This document shows positions 32,319 to 33,935 of a stretch of DNA of 33,935 bases, piece after piece. Source of the stretch: Pseudomonadota bacterium (GTDB lineage Bacteria > Pseudomonadota > Gammaproteobacteria > Burkholderiales > Burkholderiaceae_C); the NCBI GenBank assembly GCA_023442945.1, contig JAEZWW010000004.1:1-33935 (forward strand). The letters are read 5' to 3'. The position numbers and the translations under genes were made by a program. Below the pieces are notes generated by a model. That model did not search any database, was not told where the DNA came from, and saw only the letters and a program-made list of their open reading frames with translations. Every line of letters starts with the position of its first letter. Position 1 is the stretch's first letter.

Positions 32319-33229
32319 GCGCCCAGCCCGCCCTCGCCAACGACGCGGGTGCGAGCGCTGGCGTCAGCGCGTGGCCCGGCGCCTCGGCCGAAGCCGCGGG
32401 CGCGGCGATCGAACGGCACGCGCACGCCTCACCCTCGTTCGAAGCCAAGCTGCACGAAATCGTGGTCACGCTGCTCAAGGCCGCTGCCACCGGCCCGGTG
32501 CGCCAGGCCAGCAGCCTCGGCGCCGAGGACATGGTCATCACCGACCTGATCAACCGCCACCGCCTGCCGATCGGCATCTTCGTGCTGGACACCGGCGCGC
32601 TGCACAACGAAACGCTGGCACTGCTGGATCGCCTGCAGACGCGGCAGACCGCGTTGACGCATGCGCCGCTGACGGTGTACCGCCCCGAACCCGAAGCGGT
32701 GGTGCAGTTCGTCGCCCGCGAAGGTCGCGACGCGATGTACAAAAGCATCGAGCTGCGCAAGGCCTGCTGCGGCATCCGCAAGATGGCGCCGCTGGCCCGC
32801 GCGCTGGCCGGCCAGGCCGCGTGGGTGACCGGCCTGCGCCGCGAGCAATCGGGCGCGCGCGCCGACGTGCACTTGATCGACCGCTCTGAAGAAGAGAGCA
32901 AGTCGCTGACCAAATACAACCCGCTGGCCGAATGGACCTGGGGCGACGTGTGGCACTACATCGCTGAGAACCAGGTCGACTACAACCCGCTGCACGACCA
33001 GTTCTACCCCAGCATCGGCTGCGCACCCTGCACGCGCGCGATCACGCTGGGCGAGGACTTCCGCGCCGGCCGGTGGTGGTGGGAAAGCAACGACCTCAAG
33101 GAATGCGGCTTGCATGTCAAGCCGCAGGCCGCGTCGCCAGACGCTGTCGGTGCGCGAAGCGTGCCGCCGGAGGTCGTTGCTTCGGCGCAGGCTCATGCCA
33201 GCGCAGCGGGCGTGAAGGTCACGCCGTGA
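32315..33229 (+). CDS. cysH: APS reductase CysH ([4Fe-4S] assimilatory type)
   Basis: 304-residue cytosolic enzyme reducing adenylyl sulfate to sulfite with thioredoxin. The nucleotide-binding domain has SSLGAEDMVI (PP-loop-like) and VLDTGALHNET. The four cysteines that bind the iron-sulfur cluster are present, C151-C152 (KACCGIRK) and C236/C239 (GCAPCT), which marks APS rather than PAPS reductase. The catalytic tail motif KECGLH carries C264. After it there is an unusual Ala/Val/Pro-rich tail of about 35 residues (to VKVTP) instead of the usual short end. The first 40 residues are also Ala-rich. Translation is coupled to DUF934 at its start. Its stop overlaps a 27-codon mini-ORF repeating the KECGLHVK motif. 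Confidence 0.93.
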   Translation: MSAQPALANDAGASAGVSAWPGASAEAAGAAIERHAHASPSFEAKLHEIVVTLLKAAATGPVRQASSLGAEDMVITDLINRHRLPIGIFVLDTGALHNETLALLDRLQTRQTALTHAPLTVYRPEPEAVVQFVAREGRDAMYKSIELRKACCGIRKMAPLARALAGQAAWVTGLRREQSGARADVHLIDRSEEESKSLTKYNPLAEWTWGDVWHYIAENQVDYNPLHDQFYPSIGCAPCTRAITLGEDFRAGRWWWESNDLKECGLHVKPQAASPDAVGARSVPPEVVASAQAHASAAGVKVTP

Positions 33230-33309
33230 CCGGCCGCAGCCAAGACGCAGCCGCCAAAGAGTGCGGCCTGCACGTCAAGCAAAACCAGAACGAAGGGATC
33301 GCCGCATGA
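33226..33309 (+). CDS. Mini-ORF duplicating the CysH catalytic tail motif
   Basis: A 27-codon frame from GTG at 33226 (overlapping the cysH stop as GTGA) to the TGA at 33307-33309 (overlapping the cysD start as ATGA). It ends with AAKECGLHVKQNQNEGIAA, repeating the KECGLHVK of CysH residues 262-269 but in a different reading frame. The DNA encoding the 8 shared residues differs at 5 of 24 positions, all silent, which argues for separate histories under protein-level selection rather than a fresh copy. Either it is the remnant of the original cysH 3' end after recombination, or a translated peptide. I see no separate Shine-Dalgarno; translation would need coupling from cysH. Confidence 0.45.
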   Translation: MTGRSQDAAAKECGLHVKQNQNEGIAA

Positions 33310-33935
33310 ACGCGCGCACCGAGCCGAACGAACTGCTGCGCACCGCCGACGCGGCGGCAACGCACACGCTGAGCAACGCGCACCTGGACGCGCTGGAAGA
33401 AGAAACCATCTTCATCCTGCGCGAAGTGGCGGCCGCGTTCGAGCGCCCGGCGCTGCTGTTTTCAGGCGGAAAAGATTCGCTGGTGATGCTGCGTTGCGCC
33501 GAAAAGGCCTTTGGCGCCGGGCGTCTGCCCTACCCGCTGCTGATGATCGACACCGGCCACAACTTCCCCGAAGTGACCGACTTCCGCGACCAGCGCGCGG
33601 CCGAACTGGGCGCCGATCTGGTCGTGCGCAGCGTCGAAGACAGCATGGCGCGCGGCACGGTGCGCCTGGCGCACCCGGGCGAATCGCGCAACGTGCACCA
33701 GTCGGTCACGTTGCTGGAAGCCATCGAGGAATTCCGCTTCGACGCCCTGATCGGCGGCGCGCGGCGCGACGAAGAAAAGGCGCGCGCCAAGGAACGCATC
33801 TTCAGTCACCGCGACAGCTTTGGCCAGTGGCAACCCAAGTCTCAGCGGCCCGAGCTGTGGACGCTGTTCAACACGCGCCTGGCCCCCGGCGAGCATTTCC
33901 GCGTGTTCCCCATCAGCAACTGGACCGAACTGGAC
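33306..33935 (+). CDS. cysD: Sulfate adenylyltransferase subunit 2 CysD (3' end beyond window)
   Basis: The first 210 codons of the PP-loop ATP pyrophosphatase subunit of ATP sulfurylase, which works with the GTPase CysN to make APS, the substrate of CysH. The PP-motif SGGKDS lies at about residue 53-58, followed by LLMIDTGHNFPEVTDFRD, ESRNVHQSVTLLEAIEEFRFDALIGGARRDEEKARAKERIFSHRD in outline, WTLFN, and VFPISNWTELD at the window end. About 100 residues are missing compared with typical CysD (about 300). The start overlaps the mini-ORF stop. cysN probably follows outside the window. Confidence 0.95.
   Translation, partial: MNARTEPNELLRTADAAATHTLSNAHLDALEEETIFILREVAAAFERPALLFSGGKDSLVMLRCAEKAFGAGRLPYPLLMIDTGHNFPEVTDFRDQRAAELGADLVVRSVEDSMARGTVRLAHPGESRNVHQSVTLLEAIEEFRFDALIGGARRDEEKARAKERIFSHRDSFGQWQPKSQRPELWTLFNTRLAPGEHFRVFPISNWTELD

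Overview
The window is high-GC bacterial DNA, dense in genes with strongly GC-biased third codon positions. Gene content points to a betaproteobacterium of the order Burkholderiales, most likely family Comamonadaceae. Supporting this are the succinylase lysine genes, a PuuD-type membrane urate oxidase, a DUF934-cysH-cysD sulfur locus, and a family-type interspersed repeat built on AGCTGCCCGCGCAG. The assignment is inferred from content and style; no database search was run.

Layout. 1-2008 (minus): a truncated DUF3761-type secreted protein, a ferritin-like di-iron protein and a small Cys/His-rich metal-binding protein. 2332-3129: a stand-alone MHYT membrane sensor, divergent from the Cys-rich protein across an AT-rich control region. 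3194-10537: dapC, dapD, a PilU-type twitching ATPase, dapE, a divergent SDR/LysR pair, then prmB. 10915-13112: an M20-type lipoprotein followed by a tiny exported protein that looks like an isolated M20 lid (dimerisation) domain. 13348-16498: ABC-F protein YheS, a GlsB/YeaQ membrane protein and a DUF697-like protein. 16838-26275: a purine (urate) catabolic island. 26373-26585: dodecin. 26858-33935: assimilatory sulfate reduction genes (sulfite reductase, DUF934, APS reductase CysH, CysD truncated by the window end), with ppc placed in the middle.

The urate island forms a near-complete route: uptake by an NCS2 permease, urate to 5-hydroxyisourate (PuuD), hydrolysis (UraH), decarboxylation (UraD domain), allantoin opening (PuuE) and allantoate hydrolysis (AllC domain fused to UraD). 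A second M20 hydrolase and the xanthine dehydrogenase maturation factor XdhC are also present. A FadR-type GntR regulator sits at the centre. An 18-bp perfect palindrome lies between it and uraH, and a related site overlaps a plausible puuD promoter.

The most noteworthy signals are: (1) an interspersed, multi-hairpin repeat in at least 11 copies, in both orientations, several embedded in coding sequence, with stem bases that co-vary between copies; (2) the M20 lipoprotein, whose own lid lacks the usual GGHS histidine, next to a free-standing secreted lid that has it; (3) a 27-codon mini-ORF between cysH and cysD, overlapping both, that repeats only the catalytic-Cys tail motif of CysH; (4) two matching promoter/upstream modules in front of the two halves of the cys locus.
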